Shown here piece after piece: positions 1 through 11,789 of a stretch of 64,000 nt of DNA. The DNA is from Hypholoma sublateritium FD-334 SS-4 (taxonomy: Eukaryota > Basidiomycota > Agaricomycetes > Agaricales > Strophariaceae), in assembly GCA_000827495.1 (NCBI GenBank), contig KN817557.1, forward strand, positions 256,916 through 320,915, written 5' to 3'. The notes under the pieces are model-generated. The model did no database searches, was not told the DNA's origin, and was given only the letters and a program-made list of their open reading frames with translations. Numbering within the stretch: position 1 is the stretch's first letter; every line of letters starts with the position of its first letter. Position numbers and translations under genes: made by a program.

Positions 1-1155
1 ATATAGCGCGATGCGTCGATCCGCAGTTCATGCTCCAGGATGTCTGCATCATCTTGATAGGCATCAAGGTTCCTAGATCCCATCGCGATATTAAGCGCCA
101 GTGCACTGTGCGAAATAAGACAGCAAATAATTACCAGTAGACATGCTGCGTCAGCATGATTGGGGTCTATACACGAGCGTTAGACATGACGCACGCTTTC
201 TCGAAGAGCGAGTTTGAGTACCTTTTCACTGGCAGTAGCATAGATTTTCGTGCGCAGAATGCCGTGGTTGTCCACCGAATGAGTGACCTAGTTAGATTTA
301 ATGTAATTGAGCGAAATATTAAAATTCGTGCATTGAAAGGGACATACAAAGGCAGTAACAGTCCCAGGGAACCCCTCGTCACCCTCGTCGACATGTTTGT
401 AGGTGACACTTGTCGCAGATTTCTCGACTGCTACCCAGTGCCGACGATCCCAGCCAACGATGCCGCCATGCAAGGTCACCTTGGGGACGTGAGGTCAAAA
501 ATTGCTCTGCGGATTTTGCGGAAGGAAACGAACCTGGCCTTAGATGCGCACTGTCAGGTTCGGCCATTACCGTTAATTGTTTAAGCCTACCATTTGCATC
601 GTTCGTTGGGATATGGTAGGTGTTCGGTGCACTTGGATCCGGATTTTCTGAGATAGGGATTGAAAAGATGCCTAAACAGTACTTCAATACATTGACTGCG
701 ATGGATACTCTAACGAGAAAGGTTTACCGTCTTTTATTCTGTTCGCATACCTACCGCAGGGAGGGATTAGCAAAGGCGAACCTGCCAATTGTGATATAAC
801 CTATCATACCTCCCGACAATAGCGTTGAACACTGGATGATCCGGATCGCTGGCCAAGCGAGACTTGCAGTCATTCGATTGTCAGGCCACGGAACAGAGAG
901 ACAAGACGAGCCATAGCTCACATTGTCGTCGTAACCAAGCACGACATCCCTGGCCACCCCATGCTTGTCCTTCACCCACAGCTCTGTCAGCGTCGCGCCA
1001 ACAGAGACGAACTTCGCCGAGATGGACCCGTCGGGAGCATTGATCTCCGTGATGTCAAAGGGCTACATAATCAAATCGAGCATTAGTGGCGATCACGGGC
1101 GTTTAGCGAACAGATGCATAGTACACACCCAGCTGCTGTCAGTTGTTTCTGGCAT
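1..1155 (-). CDS. Aldose 1-epimerase (galactose mutarotase), 3' part outside window
   Basis: Converts alpha and beta anomers of aldoses, cytosolic, feeding sugars into the Leloir pathway. The model starts at the ATG at 1155 (MPETTDSSW) and runs through about seven exons joined in frame. It gives AKFVSVGATLTELWVKDKHG, DVVLGYDDN, DPDHPVFNAIVGRYANRIKD, PNTYHIPTNDAN, LHGGIVGWDRRHW, TSVTYKHVDEGDEGFPGTVT, TPIMLTQHVYW, NLDAYQDD and LEHELRIDASRYI. The LHGG..GWDRR stretch and the preceding NR are family hallmarks (the His belongs to the active site in the family). Introns are about 50-80 nt. The reading continues past base 1, so the C-terminal part with the catalytic Glu is not visible. The join between DAN and LHGG is the least certain one (an 81-nt intron was assumed after QLT). 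Family identity is secure. Confidence 0.88.
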
Positions 1156-2097
1156 GGTTGAGTGTTGAGTGACGGAGGAATGACAAGAGGGGGGAGCTGG
1201 AACCAACTTAAATATATGCAGAGGGGCGGGTCCTCAGTCAATTTTAGGCTTCCGGCAGGCGACGGCGTCCGCTGTAAACGCTGTAAAGATACATTGACCC
1301 GATGTGCCTTCGTAACTCCCACAAACTCTGCAACCAGCTTATAGAAAAACATCAATTCGCTTCCGAGAGGCCCAAAACACCTGAAGTCACAGTTTCCGAC
1401 GATTTTTAGGAAATATTCCACCTGTATAATGCGTTGCGAGTTTTTTCCTTGCAAATGAATGAAGATAGGAAACTTACTGGCCTTACGGGACTGATCATCG
1501 ACGGAAAAATGGCGGAGGATAAGGATTTATGTGGACCAATCGCATGAGGTCCAGGCTTGTCATCGGTCCAGGAATGACAGTTCGGGTGTAAAAACATACA
1601 GGGGCAAGCTATTTCATGTCGGCTCGACAGTCAAATGACATGCACCGGTCAGCGTAAACATACTCGTCCTTGCGGGTGATTGTTACAGTTTGACGTCACT
1701 CCAATGGCCAGTGTGCGATATAATGATATTTGTCGGACCGATTTCGTAGTCGTAGTCGTAAAACATCTGAAATCAACATTTTTGCTTATTTGAAGTCGCT
1801 GCCTTGGTCGCCGGTGAGTCAGCTTTAACAACAAACCGTGAATTGCGTCCCAACTTTCTGAGGACTGATATAACAACTGGTGCTTGGATTGCGTGGAATT
1901 TGGTGCAATCCTTTTGCATCCCGTCCAACAAAAGAGGATGTTGCTCAACGGTTGCAGTTTAAGGTGTGCTTTCCAGATTAGCGGACGAAGTGTTTTATCG
2001 TGTGTTCTATTGCGCAGTTGCTTCATGGCGGACTCAGCATACAGCAGGCAAAGAAACGAAAGCAGGAAACGGCGGAAGTATATAGGCAGATCTCTAT
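1156..2097. other. Intergenic: aldose epimerase promoter side and eIF3g 3' side
   Basis: No gene can be supported. A minus-strand frame stays open between about 1650 and 2097 and another between 1083 and 1454, but neither has family-like sequence. The first is simply the read-through of the last eIF3g exon into its 3' UTR. Confidence 0.5.
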
Positions 2098-3298
2098 CTA
2101 CCGTCCATCGGGCCGCGGCTCTAACAAAACCCAACACATGTTCAGCATGACCGAAAAGTAGCAAAGAGAACAACATACGACTCCATTGCACACTCAGAAT
2201 GAGGTTATCGTATCCGCGCCCGTGCACCTTGTCGATGGCCTTCTGCGCGCACGACTTCTCTTCAAAGCTGACGAATGCGAAGCCCTTTCCGGCGCCCGTC
2301 TCGCGGTCACGACCGACGTACACTCGGGCGACGCGTCCAAAGACACCGAACAGGTCTCGTAGATCGTTCTCCTGTGTGTCTTCGGATATGTTCGTAACAC
2401 GGAGGGTGGGAAGGTCATCGCGATTGGCAGCGCCGCCGAGGCCACGCATCGACTCTCCGGCACCACGGGCCCCCGAGCGCATTGATGGGGGGACGTATTT
2501 TCCGCCGACAGAAGAGGATGCGGCGGGGAGGGTATCAGGGCCGGCACCGGTGTCGTCGTCGGGGCCAGCGCCAGTATCTGGGTGGGCTGTAAGTTGGCGT
2601 TACGGTGGGCCACATGGTCTGGACGCACCGGTGTTTTCAAGGCCACCAAGGGTATCTTTATATGGGCACTTGGCGGTGAAATGGTCGCCCTTGCACAGAC
2701 GACACGAGACCTTGCCCGCACCGGCGGCCTTCACGCGGGATTTGAGCGTCTCTTCCGGGGCTTGCTCGACTTCGGAGATCTAGCGGCATTGAGATATCGA
2801 CTGATACAATAAGCAGCAGACGCACCTTGTTTCCAGCAGAGAGTTTGAGTGTGACGTTCTCACCGACGGTCGTCGTTGCACGGTCAGGCCCAGGCTTGCT
2901 CCCTTTCTCCAGCCCGAACTTGGCCCACTTCTGCCGTTCCGCAACAGCATGATCGACGATGGATTTTTGTAGTGTGCGCTTGACGCGGCGGGTGATCTGT
3001 CCATCCTCAGCAAATGTCTCCTCACGAAGGACGCAATGCAGGTTCTACCTTGACCTTTTTACCCTCTTCGTTTAGCACATATTCGATAGTTGTTCGAACG
3101 CCGTTATCGTCGACGAATTCCTCGTTCTTGGGGAGCTCTGCTGGACATCAACTATCGTGTTCATGGACTGATCGCCTGGTTTGACTTACCAAGCTCATCG
3201 ACGTCGTCTGCCCATGAGGTTTTTGGGATTCTGTTGGATTTCGTTAATATAGAGGTTCAACAGGGCTTCGAGATGCAATGGGCTTACGATGATGCCAT
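2098..3298 (-). CDS. TIF35: Eukaryotic translation initiation factor 3 subunit G (eIF3g)
   Basis: Subunit of eIF3, which binds the 40S ribosome and supports scanning and reinitiation. The start at 3298 gives MASS, then an intron, then the diagnostic eIF3g N-terminus IPKTSWADDVDEL. Next come NEEFVDDNGVRTTIEYVLNE and the conserved basic block RTITRRVKRTLQKSIVDHAV. A zinc-knuckle-type CRLCKGDHFTAKCPY follows, then a Gly/Pro/Ala-rich linker. The C-terminal RRM has LPTLRVTNISEDTQENDLRD (RNP2 region) and GKGFAFVSF (RNP1). After NLILSVQWS a short intron (GTATGT to TTAG) leads to the last residues QPRPDGR and stop TAG at 2098-2100, matching the usual end of fungal eIF3g soon after the RRM. At least five exons. 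A single-copy housekeeping gene; nothing odd in its key residues. Confidence 0.93.
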
Positions 3299-3404
3299 TT
3301 GTATAAAGAGATTGACTGTCCAATTTTTTGGAGGACTGGTACCCCGAAGAAAAGCGGTTGTTTGGCTCTAATTGGCATTACCTTCCCTACTAATGTTGCT
3401 CAAT

Positions 3405-3838
3405 TTACTTATAGGGAAAAGCTTTCGTCGCCGCGTTTGTCAAGCGTTTGTCCTCGTTCTTCAATCGTTCTTGACTCTTTAAGTTGCAACTAAAGTACTT
3501 CTTGACGAGTGTTCATGTGCTCTTAAAAATCCCTCTGGATCTACAAAACCTGTAATCTGAACAGTGGTTCTTACGCGAACGCCGCAAGAACTTGGCAAGA
3601 ACACCGTCGAGGCCAAGTTGAGGCAGCCGAGGATCAAGTAGCAGCATATGAAAGGCAGGTGGCTTTTAAGTACCTTGCCCTGGATTGAAAGTATGTGTTT
3701 ACTCAATGTTTGATTAAAGAATGACGGTTCTGACATACTATTCTCTTTGTGAACTTACTTCAGTACGCGTCTCCCCCCAAACGTATCAGCTCCTCTGTGG
3801 CTTTCGAACGCGGCTTCATCGTACTCTTGAATGGGCAT
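3405..3838 (-). CDS. Small unknown protein, spliced
   Basis: I do not recognise this family. An ATG at 3838 opens MPIQEYDEAAFESHRGADTF followed by GGRRVLK and a good GTAAGT donor, which reads like a genuine N-terminus. Downstream the sequence can be spliced in more than one way. One reading ends in RLKNEDKRLTNAATKAFPYK with a stop at 3405-3407. An alternative frame gives LPQLGLDGVLAKFLRRS. The gene lies on the same strand as eIF3g, about 100 bp upstream of its start. The first exon is reasonably convincing; the 3' structure is not settled. Confidence 0.4.
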
Positions 3839-4672
3839 GGGCGGCTGTACGAAATATCATCGAATCAACAATAGCAGTCCCACAAATCTAGAGACTTAAC
3901 TTAACCCGCTTTTCCGTTACACTGTGGGTTAAATCGGCATGCCACCTCCGTTGCAATCAACCATAGGACTGAGGTCCCAACATGCGCTCCTGGAAACAAG
4001 GGGTTTCAGGAGAGAGTAACGGAAAACAATGCACGATTAGTGTAGGGGTTTAAGCTTGAAGCTTACGGATTGATTTGCATATGATGATTTGCATTCGAAT
4101 ACCATAATTACTTGTAGAATGGGGTTCACGGTGTACCAACAGATTTTCACGCACTCTTTTGTAGGGCTGGCTCATCATCATAGCATTTCAATGAAATAAA
4201 TATAAGCCAAGCCGAGCTAATCTGCAGCTTTCAGCCGACAGATGGATGCAGACAGATAGATACAGATCATCCACTTCAAAAAACAACAGCACTGTGGGAC
4301 CAAGAATTTTCGAATAGAAGGGTGGCGAGCAGACAGAACGAAGGAAGGGACGAAGGACGGCAAATGGATAATACAAGGTAGGTATAAACACATAATAACA
4401 ATAAAAATAATTGAACTTGAATAACGAACGACATCGAACAACCGCAAGCGAAATATGTACATGCGGGAAAGGAGAATAGGGCACCGGCAATTGAAAACAA
4501 GGAGAACAAGAAATAAACGATCCAAAACGCAGAGGTAGAAAACAATGCTCGTGAAGAGACATCAACTCACTAAGTAATGAGATCGGATAGCGTACATGAC
4601 GCAGCGTGGTATGTTTTTTCTTCCGTCACTTTTGCGCCGGGACTTTCAGAAGGTTTTCGAAAACAGATGTGC
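3839..4672. other. Intergenic, no gene seen
   Basis: AT-rich sequence between the small gene and the 3' end of the kinase gene. Several minus-strand frames are open at 4188-4565, but their translations are Phe/Leu/Ser/Cys-rich, overlap each other in three frames and have no exon-like boundaries. I see nothing supportable. Confidence 0.5.
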
Positions 4673-7600
4673 TTAGTCTTCGCGGGACACTTCGCTATTG
4701 GGATGTCCCCGTTTCTTGCCAAACCGCGAATTTCTGACCACTAAACCATTCAATAGTCGGGAGGTCATCTTTGGCTTGGGGGTCCATGGCTTGGACTTCC
4801 ACCACTGCTTGGCTTTGGATAGGAGTCCAGATCCATTGGAGGCCGGAGCCTGCGAGGCAGAGACCAAAGCACCTGAGGCAATGCTCCAAGGCTGACGTTC
4901 ACATACGGAAGCTTGGTCGTCCTGCGCGGTATCGACTGAAGAAGGTTGGCGGGGCAAATACATAATCTCGATGCTTGAAGTCGATGTGGTACTGCTCGTG
5001 AATGTCGCTGGCGATCGTGAGCAGATTCTGATGAGGTCTTGCGCATGCAACCAGCTCTTAGGGCCGGGGCTGTACGGTGCCGTTGCAGGCAAACTGATGA
5101 TCGTGACGTTCCATCCCTCCCTTAGGGTGTCTTTCCGAGAGAGGGAAGATGGCATGATGGGGGTGGGGGGTGTCGATACCGAATCAACAGAGGCCTCCCT
5201 GAGCGGCGATTCGATTCGAGGTGGGTCCCACTTGAAGATAGGGCTGTTCAAGAGAGTGATGTCCATGTCCGAGGAGCTTTCTATGTCGCCGAAGACACCG
5301 TCCTCGTTGAAAGGGCTCTCAACAAAGGTGGCGCCTGGATATTCATCCTCTTCGATTCCCTGGGGGTCAGGCCCCGCAACGCTCTCGGACTCGTACTCCG
5401 AGTCCGAGTCGACGTCGTCCCATTCCTCGTGTATGACGCGCCTCTTGGCCTGCTTCGAGATATATGTCACTGTAGGATAAGGATCCTCCTCCTCGGCGTT
5501 GGATGGGCCGGGGGCGAAGATAGGAGTTGTGGGTTCATATGCATGGCAGATTTCGAACTCCGGAATCCAAGGCGCAGGAATCGCGCGGGCTTCCAGGAGA
5601 GGCCAGTTACTATATTGTGAAATTGTTAATGACTTGGTACAGTCAGGGTGATCAAATAAACGTACACCCCAGCGAAGTACGGATGATTGGGCATTTCATA
5701 GTCAATCATAAGTCGTCTTTTGGGATTTTTCACCAGCATCTACTCAATGAGCACGAGAAAGACAAAAGATGCTGGAAGAGGTAAATACCTTCTGCAAAAA
5801 GTCTTGGGCCTCATCATCCACATTATCTGAAGGGTCGAAGTAAAGGTCATCCTCAGCGATTTTGAGCGCCAGCGGTTTGTCGTCTACTTCAATATTCGGG
5901 TCGTCACAATCTTCCTGCTCGTACCAGGGAGGCTGATATGTTTACGTTAGTTGAATAGCAGCACAAAAATTAGAAAGAACGTACCCTTCCTGTAAGCATC
6001 CAATATAGGACTACAGAAGCCGACCAGAAGTCAACACCAAACGAGTACGCTTCTCCGAGGTGAATTTCCGGCGCCATCTCCAACTCCGAGCCGCGATAGT
6101 CCCATGCTACAAAATAAAGTTCCGAGGGGTCTCTTGGCTCCGTAGCAGAGGAAGGATTCTCGTGTGGGAGATACGGCCAGTAGGGTTGGTACACACGCTC
6201 GGCGATAGACGGCGCATGGCGAAAGTTCTTCGAGAGCCCAAAATCTGCGAGGACGACATGTCCTTCGCGGTCGATGAGGATGTTTGGGGCCTTGATGTCG
6301 CGGTGGATGATGCCGCGCTTGTGTAGCTCAGTGAGAGCAATGATCTATGCCCTACGTGAGGTTCGATCGTAGGATGAACATGAATTAACGAACTATTTCG
6401 GCCATGTAGAACCGAGCTCTGTCAGGTTCGAGCTTCACCAATCGAATCAATTCGCTATCGAGATCGGTGGGGTATGGTGCCTAAATGGTAATGTCTTTAT
6501 AAAGGTGCGACAAGAAGGATGGATAATGGCTGACCATGGCAATGTACATGTTGTTGCGGTCATGCCAAGAACTGTAGAGGTTGACGAACCAAGGTGAGTC
6601 CGAGAGCATCTTTAAGATATCGACCTCTTGAACAATTATACCGAGGGTGTATGCGTTCTTGTCCTTCTTTTCCACAACCTTCAGCGCGACCTTGGCTCGA
6701 GAAATTTGGTCCTTGACGAAGTAGACCTTGCCGGAAGTACCTTCGCCGAGGAAGCGAAGGACCTTCATGTCTGCCGCATCCATCGTGCGAGAGCCAATGT
6801 GCGCAGGGAGACAGAGTTCCTGTTGCGAAGCGTGTATGTCGGCCGCCACAGTGGAGGCCATACAGGTATCAGCGGCCGGAAGATATACTTCGGGCAGAGA
6901 GAAAGAGGGGTTCGCATCCGTCGCAGTATTAAGCAGCACCTCGGTGGAGATATCGCCGGTAGTGCTGCCGCTCTCGCCACGAGCGGAGGCAGCGCGAGGA
7001 ATACGCATAACCTCAATGATGTCGACGTCTGAGCGGCCAGAAACCTCGATCACGGCGGAGGTTGCTGCGGTACGGGTCGATGAGGTGTCAATGCTTCGAA
7101 TTGCATAGGGGTGCTCCGTGGCGATTTTGCGGTGAGGATTCAATGTATGTATGATTTCATGCTGCTGTGTGATCTATGGATAGGGATGGGGTTAGTGTAT
7201 GTTTAATTGCATCACATTACACACACTAATGAAGCGACTAAAACTTACATCATGCGGCGTTTCGGGGACGACACACGGAGCGTAAAGGTCATAGCGTTGG
7301 TTTCGCCTTGCATCGAGGATGGACGGATCATGAAGAGCTTCAAAAACGCTCTGGAGGGCCTCGACCACTTCAACATCCTAGGCGTTGTGAGAAGCCAATA
7401 GCTAAGCAACTGCTGAGTAGAAGTGAAAATGGTATCCTCACGACGACTACGCTCGTGCTCCGCCGTTGAGCGGCATTGTTCGTCGTTAGAGCGGACGTTC
7501 CTTTGTTTTGCTGGACATTTTTAATTATTTGGTTGACATATTTGATATAATAGCATCACCTTACCTTGGCTTTATTCTGCTTGACAAAGATCTCCTTGAC

Positions 7601-7705
7601 CGAGAACTTCAGTTTATCGGAGGAAACCACTATGGAATTTTCCTTTTCCTGAACGCTCTTCCGAGGGAAGAGAGAGCTCTTCAGCTCGCGGTATAACAAA
7701 AACAT
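4673..7705 (-). CDS. Ser/Thr protein kinase with long disordered C-terminal tail
   Basis: Protein kinase of roughly 850-900 residues. The start at 7705 gives [20 protein letters not shown]. Exons at 7565-7705, 7442-7510, 7249-7377 and 6535-7173 join exactly in frame. The kinase domain begins near residue 250: Gly-loop [12 protein letters not shown]-type lysine in VALKVVEKK, an alphaC Glu in VQEVDILK, catalytic HRDIKAPN and metal-binding [14 protein letters not shown] stands for APE and [19 protein letters not shown] for helix F. After the domain ([20 protein letters not shown]) comes an acidic and Ser/Pro-rich tail of about 300 residues ending in a basic patch. All catalytic residues are present, so it should be active. 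The closest style is AGC-like mushroom kinases of unknown role; substrate unknown. The DFG-to-APE segment is unusually long (see findings). Confidence 0.88.
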
Positions 7706-9845
7706 GGTAAGTCAGATGCAAAGAAAGCAAGTTGGAGATTTTGAAGGCGAAGAATGTCCTGTGAATGGACGAGCAGGTAACAAGAATTGTGCTGAGACGC
7801 ATGATCTGAGCGCAACAGACCTTAAGAGCCCCGTTCCTTCCTGACTGGATTGGATGGCTAGTAAATTCAACCGCCTGGGCGGGTATCGAAGAATGGAACT
7901 TGGTCTCCAAAATCGGTCAGCCTATGGAGGTCGGTACAAGGTCAGCCTCTTATGCAAAGCGGTCATGAGGCCTGTAAGCGATAATTACTGTACTCTCACA
8001 TAGGGTCACAGTATCACAATGGATAGACGGCTGGCAGAAGCTTCATGAACACCGGTAACGTTTGTGCAAGTGTATCTAGCGTTGTGATAGTATATCCCTA
8101 TGCTATTCGCGAAAGAGAATTCATTAAACAAGGCCGAAACTAGGGGTGGAAGAAGAGAGGGAAGTATACCTGTCGAGGAAACACTAATCTTTCTCCAACA
8201 GCCGAAAAAAGGTATCCTTAGAATCGCTAGGGAGTCGGGGGACAATATCGATAGGCGTAAAGCAGACAGTCGATTAGAAAGTTTACGTTAGACGCCAGGA
8301 GCGTCTGGACAAAAATGGTGTATTGCGACGGGTGCGAATGCAAGAGAGGAGGGCCACGCTCTGAGATAGCATTGGGGTGAGGGAACTTCGAGCCACGTAG
8401 CATATGAACTATAATGTGTAAGAGATTGATTGAAAAAAAACTAGATGCCATGGGAGATACGCACTATATATTTTTTCTTTCAAGCGAATTTACCAATTGC
8501 TGCACAGCAGAATGGTTAGGGGTTCATTTGAAATTAGCTCATGCTTCAAGCTTGTTCGGCGCATGTAGGACCCATGCCTCGAAGTTGAGGCAAGGCTCGC
8601 GAACTCAAGGATTCGCCTGTCAGCGCAATGCTATGGCAGCGTAAGTAGCAGCTCATTGTATTGAGCAGAAAACTGGAGAAAATGTCAGTTTGAAGGGCAA
8701 TGGCATCCAATTAGAATCTCACTGGATAAGACTGGATTCAAAATATGTCCTTTGGAGAGAAACGTACCAGCTACATGCAATCGCGACTTCATCCTCATCT
8801 CGATAGAGCTTATTTGAACGTAATGACACTTGTATGTCGGTCGCATATTCAACGGAAGTTGGCAGTGGGCACTGTCGGCACAGGCTGAATTGCAACTGCA
8901 TTGGGGCTACGCGAAGATTTAGGGATTAACTCCAATACCATTTCCGTATATCCTTTGAAGTAAGGACATGAGGAAAGGTGCCTGGCAAAGGTAACAGGGC
9001 TTCAAGGGGCTTTATTCAGAATCATTGTAGCAGTGAGTGCGCGGCAGCGTTGAGAGTGATCACTGCAAGTTGAAGGTCCGAGTCGGAACTTGAATATTGA
9101 ATGGGCACGTGATTGTGGCATGAGTTACGAGGTGTAACATTTTTGCTTTTTCTCAACTTTTTCTGATGTATAAGGAGAGACTCACCTTGCTAATATTTAC
9201 AGCACAATCATATTTTGAAGTTCGAAGCGCGAGGAAAAGCCGCAAAGACCAACAAGTCAAGATTTTAAAAGACTTATTGTTAAATTAATTAACAAGTTAT
9301 CAATTTTAATAATGGGGGAGGGTCGGAGGAAGGCCGTTTCAAACCCTTGCATGCAGCATCGGGTTTCAAGCTGTATTATGTGTAAGATTTTCTTTCATTT
9401 TTACTGTAGTGAATCAATTTGAAGGTCTGCGTTAAAGCAGATTGCACGACCTATAACATGTCCAATAAAGTTACTGATTTCAGTATCATGATTAATTCAC
9501 CGGATCGCATGAAATACAAGTTCCTTTCGAGAATCTTACAAACACAATGCTTCAAATAAGGAAGTGCGTTATACCAGACTTGTGAATACATTCGTCGTTC
9601 ACTGCTGAATACTTGTGAGTGGTCTATTTTTAGAAGCTATTAATAGAGAAGTTGAAAAAGGTCCACATCCCGAGAATAATACGCAGGAAACAGATTTCAT
9701 CCTTGAACTACCGGTTATATTGAAAGAATACATTGTATCCATTCATGCTTATCAAGATTTTACTCTGCTCATATTTTTGCGCAATATTATCATTGTGCAG
9801 GTATGCTATCGAATTCTTCACCGCCATGGGTCGTATAGAAAATGC
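7706..9845. other. 2.1-kb gene-free stretch
   Basis: Includes the kinase promoter. Short frames exist on both strands (for example 8006-8245 and 8414-8644), but none shows protein-family sequence or consistent splice sites. 9100-9600 is AT-rich with runs such as TTAAATTAATTAAC. I see no RNA gene. Confidence 0.5.
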
Positions 9846-10627
9846 CTACGATGAATAGGCAGCGATCGCGGGGACGAATGCAGCCAAAATATTGTTCTTG
9901 AGCGTGGTGTCTTCAGCGACAAGGGACTCCTTTAAATTTAGATAGATAGTTAGTCTATAGAATACTAGTATCTGTAAACAAAAGCTTACAGGAGCGTTCG
10001 CGATCAAGGCGTTCGAGAAGGCTGTGGTGTTGCCCCTGAGGAGAGTAAGATCCTGAAGAATTAAAGCAGGAATTCCGCCAATTGGGAGAGCTGTAATAAT
10101 AAGCCGGTAAATATGAGATGTAAATATAATCAAAACAGTGTGCTGACCGGCGAAGGAGGACTTTTTGGCGACTATTCCGGTCAAAGCGTCTCCAATGGTA
10201 GGAGCGATTGCCTGGACCGCGTTGAAAATGGTCGTACCGTCTGCGACGCTGACTGGTCCTGTGGACTTTAAAGAGTGGCGAATCAGTCGACACAGCAGGC
10301 AGAAGTTTGAATTAAACCTTACTGTGACATCTGACGTCCCGGTAACCAGAGAGCTAATGAGGGACACAGCTGCGGTGTGGATATTCTAGTTGAAGTCGAT
10401 TTTAACAAAAATAAAAGTCAAATATCTGTCGGGTGGCTTACGAGGGCACCAAGCAGGGTTCCTCCAGTTGCAGGATATGCGGTAATCAGGTCGTCGAGGT
10501 TCTTGACACTGCTGGAGATGGTGGCAATGTCTGCTTCGACCTTAGCGACGGTGCGCTTGTGCGGGGTGGCGACTGAAAGAGATGTAGCGAATAGCAGGAA
10601 AACAAAGGTGGATTTAATCTGAACCAT
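9846..10627 (-). CDS. HsbA-like small secreted protein (copy 1)
   Basis: Member of the hydrophobic-surface-binding protein A / cell-wall galactomannoprotein family. These are small, alpha-helical secreted proteins that adsorb to hydrophobic surfaces or cell walls. The start at 10627 gives a clear signal peptide MVQIKSTFVFLLFATSLSVA and then a TPHKR site suggestive of processing. Helical segments follow: VEADIATISSSVKNLDDLI, GTTIFNAVQAIAPTIGDALT, GGIPALILQDLTLLRGNTTA, FSNALIANAP and TTLKNNILAAFVPAIAAYSS, then a TAG stop at 9846. About six short exons of similar layout to the second copy at 33002-33753, with which it shares MVQIKS, LLGAL, VADGTTI and the TLKNNIL...AIAAYS end. Identity by family pattern; no experimental role implied. 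Confidence 0.85.
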
Positions 10628-10703
10628 TGCGCGAGGTAAATTCGAGGTTGAGCTGTGTGGTGTAGCGAGGAAGGTTGCGAAAAGTGGCGGTTGTTACTAT
10701 CCT

Positions 10704-10711
10704 TTTTATAC
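10704..10711 (-). promoter_or_regulatory. TATA box of HsbA-like copy 1
   Basis: TATAAAAA on the minus strand about 77 bp before the ATG at 10627. The second HsbA-like gene has a similar TATAAAA upstream of its ATG. Confidence 0.5.
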
Positions 10712-11519
10712 TAAATATCAAAGAATATCAGATGCATTCGACGAGCCTCGTTGGCCAAAATCGAGCGAAGTGGCACTACTCACACTCTATTCAGATCTAT
10801 CTGCATCTGAAGTAAGTAAAATGGTAGTACAACCTCAGAATCGAGTATGTGAAGGCTTCGACTATTCTTAATTATGGACATCATTCCACAAGCAAGGGCG
10901 TCCATGTGGTGATTTCCGCCTATGGCACGTTCAACAGTCAGCTGTTAGACTGAGGCGAGTGGATGGGAAGAAGCAGAGCTTCTTTTTATGCATCAATTTC
11001 TCACTAAACTGGCGCGGCTGGGCGAATGTTTCTTGATGGCTCCCTATCCATATGCTCAGTATAGTTCATTGTTGACTATTTAGTGTTGACCACTACTACT
11101 AGAACTAGTAAATTCTGTGTTGGATAGGAATCGGTACTTGGTCCGGTTGAGGATGAGAAGGATTTTGCTTTATTGAAAGCAGGCTGGGATATTTTACCAG
11201 GGAATAGGTATAATACATTTACAATTACCTGAAGTAGTCGCACCATCTCTGACGCAAATGATTCGCCACTCAGGTGATGTTCTCTCGACTATATTTTGTT
11301 TACATACTGTTCAGTAAGTGCATTTCACATGAAAGTCAGCCGCCAATCCGATTTTCGTGTCTCAAATGAATACTTCTGCAGTTACCAATCGTTATTTCAG
11401 TGAATGCGTTGCGTCTGAGCAAACGCTCATGTGGTTCTCATGTGGTCATTTGTTCGAGAGCTGGGTAATGATCCGAGGCGAGTTGGGCGCATTTCGGCTG
11501 TGCTGATGTGTGTACTTTG
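10712..11519. other. Intergenic up to the Copia insertion
   Basis: No gene or repeat recognised. The sequence runs into the 5-bp target duplication at 11520-11524 and then the 5' LTR. Confidence 0.5.
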
Positions 11520-11524
11520 CGTAG

Positions 11525-11771
11525 TGTTGGAATCTGCTGAGTAAGACGATGGCTGGACATTACCATTTCACCGTATGATACCGTTTGCATTGGTAATCAG
11601 ATTAGACATCTCCATTCTTACATTACACACACAACTCCTCACCAAGTCATTTACAGAGCACGTAGTACCACTTAGAATATTCTAGCTACATAGTACTTAG
11701 GTATAAAAGGGCTCGTAAAGTAGACGAAAAATAATTCATCAATTCACTAAATTACTGCGCATCATTCAATA
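11525..11771 (+). repeat. 5' LTR of the Copia element
   Basis: Begins TGTTGGAATC and ends TTCAATA, 247 bp, the same sequence as the 3' LTR. Contains a TATA-like GTATAAAAGGG about 60 bp before its 3' end, the likely Pol II promoter. Preceded by target duplication CGTAG. Confidence 0.95.
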
Positions 11772-11789
11772 GGTTATGGGCCCCGCAAG
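11772..11789 (+). other. Copia primer-binding site (half-tRNA iMet type)
   Basis: GGTTATGGGCCCCGC lies immediately after the 5' LTR with no spacer. It is complementary to the anticodon arm of initiator tRNA-Met (around CCCAUAACC), not to a tRNA 3' CCA end. This is the known internal, half-tRNA priming mode of Drosophila copia. Confidence 0.7.

Noticed and set aside
1649..2482. A 277-codon minus-strand frame containing the eIF3g RRM and a long extra C-terminus
   Set aside because: A GTATGT-TTAG intron after QWS gives the normal short eIF3g end; the rest of the frame is 3' UTR read-through.
4188..4565. Three overlapping minus-strand frames rich in Phe, Leu and Cys
   Set aside because: All three frames are open at once because of AT-rich composition; no start context, motif or splice support.
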